A DNA stretch of 64,000 nt from Corynebacterium aurimucosum (GTDB taxonomy: Bacteria > Actinomycetota > Actinomycetes > Mycobacteriales > Mycobacteriaceae), in assembly GCF_030408555.1 (NCBI RefSeq), contig NZ_CP047048.1, positions 434,001-498,000 on the forward strand. Direction: 5' to 3'. Numbering within the stretch: position 1 is the first letter of the stretch; every line of letters begins with the position of its first letter. Below, in pieces: positions 37,038 through 46,241 of this stretch. The notes under the pieces are model-generated. The model had not been told where the DNA came from. It did no database searches and saw only the letters and a program-made list of their open reading frames with translations. A program made the translations under genes and the position numbers.

Positions 37038-37532
37038 ATGCCTACCCCCAAGAAGGGTCCGCGTCTCGGCGGCTCCGCCAGCCAGCAGAAGCACCTGCTG
37101 AGCAACATGGCTGCGAGCCTGATCGAGCACGGCGCAATCAAGACCACCGATGCCAAGGCGAAGGTTCTTCGCCCGTACATCGAGAAGATCATCACCAAGG
37201 CGAAGGCCGGCACCGTTGCTGACCGTCGCGCAGTTCTCAAGCTCATCCCGCACAAGGATGTCGTTGCTTACCTCTTTGATGAGCTGGCACCGAAGTTCGA
37301 GAACCGTGAGGGTGGCTACACCCGCATCATCAAGCTGGAGAACCGCTCCGGCGACAACGCCCCGATGTCCCAGATCTCCCTCGTTCTCGAGGAGACCGTG
37401 ACCTCCGAGGCAAACCGCGCTACCCGCGCTGCTGCCTCCAAGCAGGCCGAGGAAGCTAAGGCTGAAGAGGCTGAGGCTGAGTCCGCTAAGGCTGACGAGA
37501 CTGAGGCAGAGGAGACCACCGAGGAGAAGTAA
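37038..37532 (+). CDS. rplQ: 50S ribosomal protein L17
   Basis: 164 residues. The core is standard ([38 protein letters not shown]). About 40 C-terminal residues form a repetitive Glu/Ala/Lys extension, as in other corynebacteria. Followed by a strong terminator. Confidence 0.97.
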   Translation: MPTPKKGPRLGGSASQQKHLLSNMAASLIEHGAIKTTDAKAKVLRPYIEKIITKAKAGTVADRRAVLKLIPHKDVVAYLFDELAPKFENREGGYTRIIKLENRSGDNAPMSQISLVLEETVTSEANRATRAAASKQAEEAKAEEAEAESAKADETEAEETTEEK

Positions 37533-37552
37533 TTCTTCTTTAGGTCTTATAG

Positions 37553-37590
37553 GGCCCGCGCTCACCACTGTGGTGGGACGCGGGCCTTTG
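37553..37590 (+). terminator. Terminator after rplQ
   Basis: Eight-base perfect stem GGCCCGCG/CGCGGGCC with an inner CACCA/TGGTG stem, then TTTG. Confidence 0.85.
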
Positions 37591-37632
37591 TCGTCTTTTA
37601 CGGGCCCCGGTGCAGGTGCTCTGGATGAAGTA

Positions 37633-37692
37633 CCGTTTTAACAAATAAGGGTCCAAAAATTGCAGTTTTTAGGCCACTATTTGTTAAAACGG
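37633..37692. repeat. 60-bp AT-rich near-palindrome
   Basis: Perfect 15-base outer arms (CCGTTTTAACAAATA at 37633-37647; complement at 37678-37692). The arms enclose a second stem, GTCC-AAAAA with TTTTT-A-GGCC, around a TTGCAG loop. It lies between the rplQ terminator and truA and is much more AT-rich than its surroundings. No T-tract follows. It could be a small mobile repeat (MITE or REP type) or a large regulatory hairpin. Confidence 0.75.
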
Positions 37693-37744
37693 GCCACCGA
37701 CGCAGTCTGCACGGCGCTTCGGGCGCACGGTATCATCAACCCCC

Positions 37745-38605
37745 ATGAGTGAAAGCGTTCGCCTGCGACTGGACTTGGCCTATGACGGCACCGACTTCCA
37801 TGGTTGGGCTCGGCAGAAAGGTGGGCTTCGCACGGTGCAGCAGACCGTGGAGGAGAAGCTGAGCATGGTGCTGCGCCACCCCGTGGAGCTCACCGTGGCC
37901 GGGCGCACCGACGCGGGCGTTCATGCCAGCGGTCAGGTGGCTCACTTCGACACCACCCGTGAGGCGCTGAGCCAACGGAGCATCGATGGTGACCCTGCCA
38001 AACTGGTCAGGCGCCTGGCCAAGCTGCTGCCCGTCGACGTCCGTGTACACGCCTGCACCGAAGTATCGCCCGATTTTGATGCGCGCTTTTCGGCGCTATG
38101 CCGCCACTATGTCTACCGCATTACGACGCATCCGCGCGGGGCACTGCCGACCCGCGCGCGCGATACCGCGACCTGGTTCAAGCCGGTGGACCTGGATCTG
38201 ATGCAGGCAGCCGCCGACAGGCTGGTGGGCCTCAACGATTTCGTGGCCTTCTGCAAAGCCAAGCCGCACGCAACCACCATCCGCGAGCTGTTGGCATTTG
38301 AGTGGAAGGATGTCTCCACGCCAGCCGAACCGCAGCTTTATGAGGCGCACGTGAGCGCCGATGCTTTTTGCTGGTCCATGGTGCGCTGTCTCGTAGGCTG
38401 CTGCCTGCGGGTGGGCGAAGGCTCCCGTGACGTGGATTTCGCAGACCAGATGCTCAAAGAGACCAGCAGGTCTTCCCAGATTCCCCTCGCCCCGGCAGCG
38501 GGTTTGAGCCTCGTCGGCGTGGACTATCCCGATGCGGACCAGTTAGCCGCGCGCGCGGAGATGACCCGCAGCCGTCGCGCTGCAGAGGATACCGAGTTGG
38601 GTTAA
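37745..38605 (+). CDS. truA: tRNA pseudouridine(38-40) synthase
   Basis: 286 residues. LAYDGTDFHGWARQ at the N terminus and the catalytic Asp56 in VAGRTDAGVHASGQ are intact. MVRCLVGCCLRVGEG is the C-terminal family motif. It modifies the anticodon stem of many tRNAs. Shortly upstream of eccB, as in other actinobacteria. Confidence 0.95.
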   Translation: MSESVRLRLDLAYDGTDFHGWARQKGGLRTVQQTVEEKLSMVLRHPVELTVAGRTDAGVHASGQVAHFDTTREALSQRSIDGDPAKLVRRLAKLLPVDVRVHACTEVSPDFDARFSALCRHYVYRITTHPRGALPTRARDTATWFKPVDLDLMQAAADRLVGLNDFVAFCKAKPHATTIRELLAFEWKDVSTPAEPQLYEAHVSADAFCWSMVRCLVGCCLRVGEGSRDVDFADQMLKETSRSSQIPLAPAAGLSLVGVDYPDADQLAARAEMTRSRRAAEDTELG

Positions 38606-38659
38606 TCTAGAACCCACTGCGCCGTGGGAGGGTGGCGCACTGATTCGGGGAGGATTCTC

Positions 38660-39919
38660 ATGGCACGCGCGTTGCCTACTACCAAGGCCCAAGTATCCGG
38701 GCACAAGTTTCTACTGCGTCGCCTCGAGCACGGCTTGGTCTTCGGGGATATCCGCATGATTCATGATCCGCTAAAGCGACGGCGCCGCGCCTTGCTTGGC
38801 GGGGTGGCCGCCGTGGCCTTTTTGAGTCTCGGATCGGGGCTCATCGCGTGGATGCAGCCGGACCCGCAGCCAGGGGATGCGCCCGTCGTGCGTTCTTCTG
38901 AGGGGCAGCTCTTAGCGCTAGTGAATGGCACCTATCATCCGGTGACCAACCTGGCTTCGGCCAGACTCATCGCCAACGAACCGGTCGAAGCGCAGGCCGC
39001 CGGCGAAAGCTTCCTGGAGCAGGTGAACCTGGGCACACCGCTGGGAATTGCGGATGCGCCTAACCTCCTGGGCACGGCGATGGGGGAGGAGTCAGGCTGG
39101 TCGGCCTGTTTGGAGGAATCTACGCAAGGCGAGAACTGGCAGTCCAGCAGCCGCGTCGGCATCGTCACCGTGGTGGCCCACCATGCCGTTCCTACCTTCG
39201 ATGCGGAGCACGCCGCCGTGGTGGAATCCGCGGGAACGCAGTGGCTGCTGACGGGCCAGGGGCGCGTCGTGTTGCCTGAGGCTACGAGCACGCAGGGCAG
39301 GGTCCTGCGCCGCGCGTTGGGGATGACTGCAGAAACCGCTGTGTGGACCATGCCCGAGGAATTGCTCAACGCCTTCACAGAGCTGGAGCCGCTGAGCTTT
39401 CCAGCCGCGCCGCCTGAGATCCTCGACACCGGCGAGCAGTTGTGGGCGCGCACGGAGCACGGTGTTTTCTCCATCACCCCCACCCAGGCGGAGATGCTCG
39501 TCGGCGTGGGTGCTCAGCGCCTGCCCGCACAGGCGCAAGAGGTGGCCGCGCTGGGCGACGTCCCACCGACCTTCAACCTGCCCACCACCCGCGTGGACTT
39601 CCTGTCTCCCGAGCAAGGCTGGTTGTGTGCGACACACGAACAGGGTGCTGGCATGCTGCGGCCGGTGGCGGCCACGGTGGACCTACCGGGAGATTCGCCC
39701 GCGCACCGTTTCGCCGGACTCCAAGCTGGCGTGGGCGTGGATAGCGGGCACGGTTATCACGTGGTGTCCGCCACTGGCAGACGCCACGAGCTGGCTGGTG
39801 CCGCGGAGCTGAGCGCGCTGGGCGTGGAGGAACCGGAGCAGGTGCCGTGGGAGATCCTGCGCCTGTTGCCGGAAGGCTCTACCTTAAGCCGCGCGGAGGC
39901 CTTAAAGGCTGAGCACTGA
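38660..39919 (+). CDS. eccB: Type VII secretion protein EccB
   Basis: 419 residues from the ATG at 38660 (GGGGAGGA upstream). LPTTKAQVSGHKFLLRRLEHGL is the family start, and one membrane segment follows at about 47-67. The rest is a large extracytoplasmic domain with the repeats typical of EccB. It is shorter than the mycobacterial ESX-1 to ESX-5 EccB proteins and fits the ESX-4 class. Its 3' end overlaps mycP, on the other strand, by 41 bases. Confidence 0.92.
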   Translation: MARALPTTKAQVSGHKFLLRRLEHGLVFGDIRMIHDPLKRRRRALLGGVAAVAFLSLGSGLIAWMQPDPQPGDAPVVRSSEGQLLALVNGTYHPVTNLASARLIANEPVEAQAAGESFLEQVNLGTPLGIADAPNLLGTAMGEESGWSACLEESTQGENWQSSSRVGIVTVVAHHAVPTFDAEHAAVVESAGTQWLLTGQGRVVLPEATSTQGRVLRRALGMTAETAVWTMPEELLNAFTELEPLSFPAAPPEILDTGEQLWARTEHGVFSITPTQAEMLVGVGAQRLPAQAQEVAALGDVPPTFNLPTTRVDFLSPEQGWLCATHEQGAGMLRPVAATVDLPGDSPAHRFAGLQAGVGVDSGHGYHVVSATGRRHELAGAAELSALGVEEPEQVPWEILRLLPEGSTLSRAEALKAEH

Positions 39920-41054
39920 AAACCGCCACGAGGATGAGCATGCCTAAGGCCCCGAGGAGCAAACGCACCTGTGGCCAGGACGTGTCTTTCGATGCCGCCG
40001 CTGGTGCGACCGCAATCGAGCGATCCTTACGGGAATCGCTCGGGGGCCGATAGGTTACCGCAGTAAGAGGATCCACCACCCCGTGCCCGGGTTCGGCCGA
40101 ATCAATAATGCGCTGGCGCAGCTGTGCCGGGGAGTCCCCGGGGTATCGCTGCACCAGCAAAGCGAGAGTACCGCTGACCAGCGGCGCAGCAAAGGAAGTG
40201 CCTTGAAAGGTAGCGTCGCCTTTTCCCGTGGCCCAGCCGCCGCCGGGTTCAAGCGCAAGAGGGACGTTTCCTTCCGCGCTGAGGGGCGCGGCGATGGAGT
40301 ACTCCGCGAGGTCATGCGGCGTAGCTAAGGCGCCGACCGCGAGGACGGTTTCGGCTTCCGCGGGAAAGACCACGTCATCCTTTTCGCAGCCGCCAGCCGT
40401 GGCGTTTCCCGACGCCGCCACGACCACCGCCCCAGCCTCTTCTGCACGGCGAAGCGCCGCATCCACACCAGCGCGGTCCACCCTTGCCGCGGCATCCTGC
40501 GGAACGCAGGAGACCACGGAGACGTTGATGACCTTTGCGTCTGCGTTAACAGCATCCTCGATGGCGGCAGCCAGGCTGGCCAGTGTGCCGGAGCCAGCTC
40601 GTTCCGCTTCACTGCTCTCTGCTGCTGGAGCCCGGTAATGCGAACTGGTCTGCCGGATGGAGTAGATTTCCGCATCCGGAGCCACGCCGAGCTCCTTACC
40701 TGCGATGACGCCGGCCACTACCGTTCCGTGCAGGTCACAATCCCGCAGCGGGTCTGGTTCCTCCGGGGTTACGAAGTCCGCTCCTGGTGATACGTGCAGC
40801 TGTGGGTGGGCGGCCACCCCAGTGTCGATGACCGCGACCTTCACCCCGGCACCCGTGGCAAAGGAATGCAGTCGCGCACGATACTCCGAGTACTGCGCCG
40901 AAGGCTGTGGTCCTGCCGGAGCCCGTGTGGCTACTGCACAGGCGGTATCCGGTTCACGGGCAGCAGCTACCGGCCCGGGTAACACGCAGGAACCCCAAGC
41001 CAGGACGGCGCCAAGGGCTGCGCTGGCAGCGCTGATTCTGCTTAGAGCTGTCAT
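39879..41054 (-). CDS. mycP: Type VII secretion mycosin (subtilisin-like serine protease)
   Basis: 391 residues from the ATG at 41054. Signal peptide, then a subtilase domain with Asp77 (AVIDTGVAAHP), His109 (DLHGTVVAG), the oxyanion Asn in AASGNATAGG and Ser287 in FQGTSFAAP. A C-terminal membrane segment (LLLGALGMLILVAVF) anchors it. Mycosins stabilise the T7SS complex and process substrates. The start overlaps the eccD stop (ATGA). Confidence 0.94.
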   Translation of the reverse strand: MTALSRISAASAALGAVLAWGSCVLPGPVAAAREPDTACAVATRAPAGPQPSAQYSEYRARLHSFATGAGVKVAVIDTGVAAHPQLHVSPGADFVTPEEPDPLRDCDLHGTVVAGVIAGKELGVAPDAEIYSIRQTSSHYRAPAAESSEAERAGSGTLASLAAAIEDAVNADAKVINVSVVSCVPQDAAARVDRAGVDAALRRAEEAGAVVVAASGNATAGGCEKDDVVFPAEAETVLAVGALATPHDLAEYSIAAPLSAEGNVPLALEPGGGWATGKGDATFQGTSFAAPLVSGTLALLVQRYPGDSPAQLRQRIIDSAEPGHGVVDPLTAVTYRPPSDSRKDRSIAVAPAAASKDTSWPQVRLLLGALGMLILVAVFSAQPLRPPRGLR

Positions 41055-42382
41055 GCGCCCAACCCCCGAATGAACTCGAAGAGCCCGGCCAGGTGCGCGG
41101 CGAGCGGCAGGCAAGCGGCGAGCGCGAGTGCCTCGGCGCGCTCGAACCACACGATGGTAGTTGGCTCAATCTGCTGTAGTTTGCCTGCCCACACCGGTAC
41201 TGAAAGCATGGCCACCACGATGAGACCCACGATCACGCTGAGCACCCACGTTCCCATAGTCGGGGCACTAAGCAGCTGCCACTCGCGCAGAGGTACCGCC
41301 ACCGCGGCACTAGCCGCGGCCAGGCCATAGATACCCAGTGCCCACGCCGCAATGAGCCGGGCATGGCGTGCCGCATGCACGATGACCGCTCCGGCGATGC
41401 TCACGCATAATGCCTGGGAAGCAACCACGGTTGCGTCCGCGTGAGCGTTGAGCGCGACGAGAAAGAGGGAAGGAATGCCCGCCAGCGTGCAGCCCACCGC
41501 TATACCTTCGTAGGCCTGCCCGGCGTGCCGGGCTTTGAGTGAGTTATCCGTGGGATCCTCATCCGAGATACTCAAGTCCTGCCCGGCGGTGGGCAGTTGC
41601 GGCACTCGGAGGCCAGCAAGCCGCGTGGTCAGCAGGGGAGAGGCCGCTAGCAGGACCACAGTGGAGGCAAGTAACGGGCCGGGGCCAAGCACACCGACGA
41701 GCGCGAGCAGGCACCACGTGGCGGCACTTGCCCGAGCACGTAATCCGCCAATACGCACCACGTGGGAGAGCACCGCCACAGCACCCACGGCCGCCGCAGC
41801 ACCCACGAGTGGTGCGGCCGGAATCACGGTTCCGGCTGGGCCAGTAGCGACAGGTGAACCAGTGGACAGTGCCCCCGCCAGACCAGCAGCAACGTGGGCG
41901 GTTGCAAGCAGAGAACCGCGCCGGGTCCACGCCGCGAGCACGAGGCCGAGGAGTGCAGCGGCGGCGCAGCCAATCGAGGGAGATAGGGCGGCGGCGAGCA
42001 AGGCGCCGACGGCGATAAGCCCTGCCACGCCCCAGACCCCGGCTAGACCAGACAGCTGCGTGGTCGAGGCCTCGGCAGCGAGTGCCTCCGCGGCATCCCG
42101 CACGATGGGCGCCGGTGTCGGCGCATCTGGGCTGAGCACCAGGACGGAGCCGTCTTCCAAACTGGTGCGGTCGAGTGGCGTGGTCATCGATATGGTTTTG
42201 CCCGCCGCGGTGGTGGCGCGCCAGAGGATGGGGGCCGGGGGGACGTCGACAAGCACGAGCAATTCTCCCAGCACCTCCCCGACGCTGGAAGAAAGCGGTA
42301 GCGATACATCTGCTTCTTTGCGGGTCTGGCCTGCATGGATGCGGACGGTGACGTGAATGGAATGCGCAAGTGCGCGAGTCAT
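41051..42382 (-). CDS. eccD: Type VII secretion channel protein EccD
   Basis: 443 residues. The N-terminal 85 residues form a ubiquitin-like domain (VTVRIHAGQTRKEADVSLPL), followed by about eleven membrane segments. EccD dimers form the membrane vestibule of the secretion complex. It shares a 130-base divergent promoter region (42383-42512) with eccC and is coupled to mycP. Confidence 0.92.
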   Translation of the reverse strand: MTRALAHSIHVTVRIHAGQTRKEADVSLPLSSSVGEVLGELLVLVDVPPAPILWRATTAAGKTISMTTPLDRTSLEDGSVLVLSPDAPTPAPIVRDAAEALAAEASTTQLSGLAGVWGVAGLIAVGALLAAALSPSIGCAAAALLGLVLAAWTRRGSLLATAHVAAGLAGALSTGSPVATGPAGTVIPAAPLVGAAAAVGAVAVLSHVVRIGGLRARASAATWCLLALVGVLGPGPLLASTVVLLAASPLLTTRLAGLRVPQLPTAGQDLSISDEDPTDNSLKARHAGQAYEGIAVGCTLAGIPSLFLVALNAHADATVVASQALCVSIAGAVIVHAARHARLIAAWALGIYGLAAASAAVAVPLREWQLLSAPTMGTWVLSVIVGLIVVAMLSVPVWAGKLQQIEPTTIVWFERAEALALAACLPLAAHLAGLFEFIRGLGA

Positions 42383-42512
42383 GGAAAGTACCTCCCCCGA
42401 AAAATTTTTCTGGGCAACCCCTTGCCCATTGCCTCACATTGTGGCTTACTTGTGGCACGCTGTCCACCGCTTAAGGAGGCGGTGGAGTACTTCGGGGGGG
42501 AAGGACTTTGAC

Positions 42513-45500
42513 ATGCGCGTACCTACACGCGTCGTTGGCACTGGGGTGGCGGCCTATCGGGAGCCAGCACCACCGTTGCCGCAGGGCAGCATTGATGCCG
42601 AGGCGGTGCCGGAGGCAGCCCGCGCACAACCGGTGCCGCTCGTGCGCTTACTCATGCCGCTGGTGATGATCGCGGCCATGCTGGGCATGGTGGCGCTCAT
42701 GGTTCTCGGAGCGGGGGATGCACGACGGATCAGTCCCATGAGCCTCATGTTCCCGCTCATGATGCTGGCCAGCATGGCCATGATGTTTAACCCACAGGCA
42801 GGCGGGCACGATCCGGATGAGACCCGCCGGACCTACTTGCGCCACCTCAAGGCACTGCGGGAGGAAGCACTAGAGCGTGGGGCGGCTCAGCGCGCGCACG
42901 AGGAACACCGCAACCCTGACTCCGAACAGCTTGGCGCGCTGATTCCCACCCCGCGGCTGTGGGAGCGGACGGCGGATGCCCCGGATGCCTTGGAAGTGCG
43001 GGTGGGGACGGGGCCGATGGCCCTGTGCACTCCCATTAATGTGCCGGATTCGGGTGCGGCGGAAGACCTCGACCCGGTGTGCGCGGTGAGCCTGCGCCAG
43101 ACCGTGCGTGCGGTGGGAACCCTCGCGGATATGCCGGTGGTCATCCAGTTGCAGGCCTTTCGCGTCGTCGGCCTGGCCGGTGAAGACGCCGCTGGGGTGG
43201 CCCGCGCGCTGCTGTTACACCTGGCGGTGCTGCATGGCCCGGAGACCGTGGGCATTGAGTATCACGGTGCGGAATGGGGATGGTTGAAGTGGCTGCCGCA
43301 TTCCAGGGAGCCTGACCAGGCGCAGTTTCGCATCTGCGTCATGACGGAGGAACAAGGGCATAGCGTTGGTGTGCTGCGCAGTGACGCGCCGGGGGATAGC
43401 CCCACAACCACCATCGCCGTGGGGGTGACACCCCATTCGCCGCTGGGACGGCGCGCCGAGGAAGAGGGCATCTACCTGCGGGCGGAAAGCACGCTCTCCG
43501 TGGTTACTGCCGCGGGCGAGGAGGAGCTAGGAAGCTGCGCGCTTGTCGACGTCCCCACGGCCCTCCTCCTTGCCCGCACCCTCGCGCCCTATCACCGCCC
43601 CTTCGGTGGCGATGTCGCGTCCACGCCTCGGCATGGCCGCAATGCGGATGTGCCCTCGTTGCTGGGCTTTCGGGATGTAGATGCGCTCCAAGCCTCCGGC
43701 ATGTGGCAGGGGCGCAGCCCTGCTGAGCGGCTGTGTGTGCCCATCGGTGTCGACGAGTCCGGGCACGCTTTGATGCTTGACTTAAAGGAGTCCGCGCAGG
43801 GCGGGATGGGGCCGCATGGGTTATGCATTGGTGCCACAGGCAGCGGAAAATCGGAATTACTTCGAACGCTTGTCGTAGCGCTGGCCGCCACGCACAGTCC
43901 GGAGGAACTCAATCTTGTGCTCGTTGACTTCAAAGGTGGCGCCACCTTCTTGGGCTGTGAGGAACTGCCGCACACCTCCGCCGTGATTACCAACCTGGAA
44001 GAAGAATCCACCCTGGTGGAGCGAATGTACGATGCCATCTCCGGCGAGATGAATCGCCGCCAGGAGCTGCTGCGCAAGGCAGGAAATTTTGCCAACGTGG
44101 GCGAATTCAACGCCTCCGCTGCCGCGGTGGCGGAGCACGGGCCGCTGTCGGCGTTGGTCATTGTGGTGGATGAGTTTTCGGAGCTGTTGGGGCAGCACCC
44201 GGACTTCGCTGAACTCTTCGTCGCGGTGGGAAGGCTCGGCCGCTCGCTGCACGTGCATCTGCTGCTCGCTTCCCAGCGCTTGGAGGAAGGGCGCTTGCGG
44301 GGATTGGACTCGCACCTGTCTTATCGCATTGGGTTGAAGACTTTCTCCGCCGGGGAATCCCGCCAGGTCCTCGGTGTGCCTGATGCTTATCACCTCCCCG
44401 CCCAGCCGGGAGCCGGCTACCTCAAAACGGATGCCGATGCCCCCACGCGCTTTCAGGCTTCTTATGTTTCTGGCCCGGTCACGCGCCGGGTAGTGCGTGA
44501 TGAGGTGGCCGAACATACGCGGCATTCGGCACGCGTGGAGCTTTTTAGTGGGCATCGTACGGCGGAGGAGAACGCGGACTATACGGAGCTCGTGGATTCT
44601 TCGAGCACACTCTTGGACACAGTGGTGGCTGCCGCCCGGGAGGAAGCCACCAAGCGCGGCCAGTCAGCGAGGCGAATCTGGTTGCCACCCTTGCCGCCCG
44701 TGGTAGAGCTATCCAGCGTTGCCGCTCTGCGCACGGATTCACTCAGCGCAGGTGGCGGGCTACGCGCGGAGGTGGGGCTTATTGATCGTCCTTATCACCA
44801 GCGTCAAGACCCGCTGCTCGTGGATTTCACGACGGGCGGTGGGCACCTTGCACTGTGCGGCGGACCGCAGTCAGGAAAGTCGATGGCGCTGCGCAGCATC
44901 GCCTCCGGTATGGCCCTGTGGCATTCGCCGGACCAGGTGCGCTTTTATGTCATCGACCTAGGAGGCGGGCAGCTGCGGGTGTTGGACCGTCTGCCTCATG
45001 TAGCTGGGGTAGCCGGACGTGAGGAACCGGAAAAGGTGCGGCGCATCGTCGATGAAGTCGCCGGCCTCGTGCGCCGCCCGGAACCTCGCCACACCTTTTT
45101 GATCGTGGACGGCTGGCACCACATCGGCACCTCCGGGGCAGACTTTGAGGACTTAGCTGAGCCGATTACCCAGTTGGTTGCTGACGGTGCCTCCGCCCGC
45201 GTTCACGTCTTGATTGCAGCGGCGCGGTGGACCAGTTTGCGGCCGTCGATTCGGGATCTCATCGCGGCCCGCCTTGAGCTGCGCTTGGGCGAAGCCATGG
45301 ATTCCCTCATCGACCGCAAGGCGCAGCAGAAGTTGCCGGCAGCACCTGGGCGAGGGATCACTTTAGCAGGGGAAAACCTCCTTTTTGCAGCGACCTCACC
45401 GCAGGATATCGCTCATATCTGTGGCGTGCATGCGGATGCTGTTCCGGTTCCACCGCTGAAAATGTTGCCCACTGTGCTCACCGAATTGCCTGAGCCGGAA

Positions 45501-46241
45501 GATGGTTCGTCATCAGACGGGGTGGCCTGGGGCATTGGTGGTCCGGACCTAGAGGTCCTCGACTGGGATCCGGGCGTCCAGCCTCACCTCGTGTGCATTG
45601 GCTCTCAAGGCTCCGGCAAATCGCATTTTCTCAGCGTGATTCTCGCCGGAATCAGCCAGCTGAGTCGGGAGGAAGCCCGCCTGGTGGTCATCGATGAGCG
45701 CCGCGCGCATTTGGGGACGCTGGATGAGGAGATGGTGGCGGCCTATGGGGCGTCGGCAAGCGCGGCCACCCAAGCCATTCTCGATACAGTGCGCACCCTA
45801 GAGCAGCGCCTCCCTGGCGCCGACGTCACCCCTGCCCAGCTCGCCGCGCGGAGCTGGTGGCAGGGCCCAGATATTTACCTTGTCATCGATGACCTCGACC
45901 TCGTCAGCGAGATAGCGCTAGCACCTCTGCTGGAGCTCCTCCCGCACGCCCGCGATGTGGGGCTGCACCTGGTGTTCGCGCGCAAAGCAGGTGGCATTGG
46001 GCGCGCGATGTTTGGGCAGTTCCTCTCGGCGGTGCGGGACTTGCAGCCGGCGCTGCTGCTTCTCGACGCCGACCGTGACGAAGGCGCCATCTTCGGCGTC
46101 AAACCGACGGCATTGCCGCCCGGCCGCGGCCAATGGGTCGTCCGCGGCGTATCCCAAGGCTTGGCGCAGGTCTATGTGCCAAGCGCCGATAGTTCACATA
46201 CCTCACCACAGACCACAAGCAACAAGGGAGAGAACCAATGA
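42513..46241 (+). CDS. eccC: Type VII secretion ATPase EccC (FtsK/SpoIIIE type)
   Basis: 1242 residues in a single chain (fused EccCa and EccCb). I chose the ATG at 42513 because GGGGGGGAAGGA stands before it; an open frame extends 52 codons upstream. Two membrane segments lie at about 50-95. Three ATPase domains follow with P-loops GATGSGKSELLR (near 440), GGPQSGKSMALR (near 783) and GSQGSGKSHFLS (near 1029). VIVVDEFSELL is the Walker B of the first. EccC recognises WXG100 signals and powers export. The stop overlaps the next gene (ATGA). Confidence 0.95.
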   Translation: MRVPTRVVGTGVAAYREPAPPLPQGSIDAEAVPEAARAQPVPLVRLLMPLVMIAAMLGMVALMVLGAGDARRISPMSLMFPLMMLASMAMMFNPQAGGHDPDETRRTYLRHLKALREEALERGAAQRAHEEHRNPDSEQLGALIPTPRLWERTADAPDALEVRVGTGPMALCTPINVPDSGAAEDLDPVCAVSLRQTVRAVGTLADMPVVIQLQAFRVVGLAGEDAAGVARALLLHLAVLHGPETVGIEYHGAEWGWLKWLPHSREPDQAQFRICVMTEEQGHSVGVLRSDAPGDSPTTTIAVGVTPHSPLGRRAEEEGIYLRAESTLSVVTAAGEEELGSCALVDVPTALLLARTLAPYHRPFGGDVASTPRHGRNADVPSLLGFRDVDALQASGMWQGRSPAERLCVPIGVDESGHALMLDLKESAQGGMGPHGLCIGATGSGKSELLRTLVVALAATHSPEELNLVLVDFKGGATFLGCEELPHTSAVITNLEEESTLVERMYDAISGEMNRRQELLRKAGNFANVGEFNASAAAVAEHGPLSALVIVVDEFSELLGQHPDFAELFVAVGRLGRSLHVHLLLASQRLEEGRLRGLDSHLSYRIGLKTFSAGESRQVLGVPDAYHLPAQPGAGYLKTDADAPTRFQASYVSGPVTRRVVRDEVAEHTRHSARVELFSGHRTAEENADYTELVDSSSTLLDTVVAAAREEATKRGQSARRIWLPPLPPVVELSSVAALRTDSLSAGGGLRAEVGLIDRPYHQRQDPLLVDFTTGGGHLALCGGPQSGKSMALRSIASGMALWHSPDQVRFYVIDLGGGQLRVLDRLPHVAGVAGREEPEKVRRIVDEVAGLVRRPEPRHTFLIVDGWHHIGTSGADFEDLAEPITQLVADGASARVHVLIAAARWTSLRPSIRDLIAARLELRLGEAMDSLIDRKAQQKLPAAPGRGITLAGENLLFAATSPQDIAHICGVHADAVPVPPLKMLPTVLTELPEPEDGSSSDGVAWGIGGPDLEVLDWDPGVQPHLVCIGSQGSGKSHFLSVILAGISQLSREEARLVVIDERRAHLGTLDEEMVAAYGASASAATQAILDTVRTLEQRLPGADVTPAQLAARSWWQGPDIYLVIDDLDLVSEIALAPLLELLPHARDVGLHLVFARKAGGIGRAMFGQFLSAVRDLQPALLLLDADRDEGAIFGVKPTALPPGRGQWVVRGVSQGLAQVYVPSADSSHTSPQTTSNKGENQ

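Noticed and set aside
34485..37568. 1027-codon minus-strand open frame across rpsM to rplQ
   Set aside because: A typical antisense shadow of codon-biased ribosomal genes; Leu/Val/Asp-rich without domain or start site.
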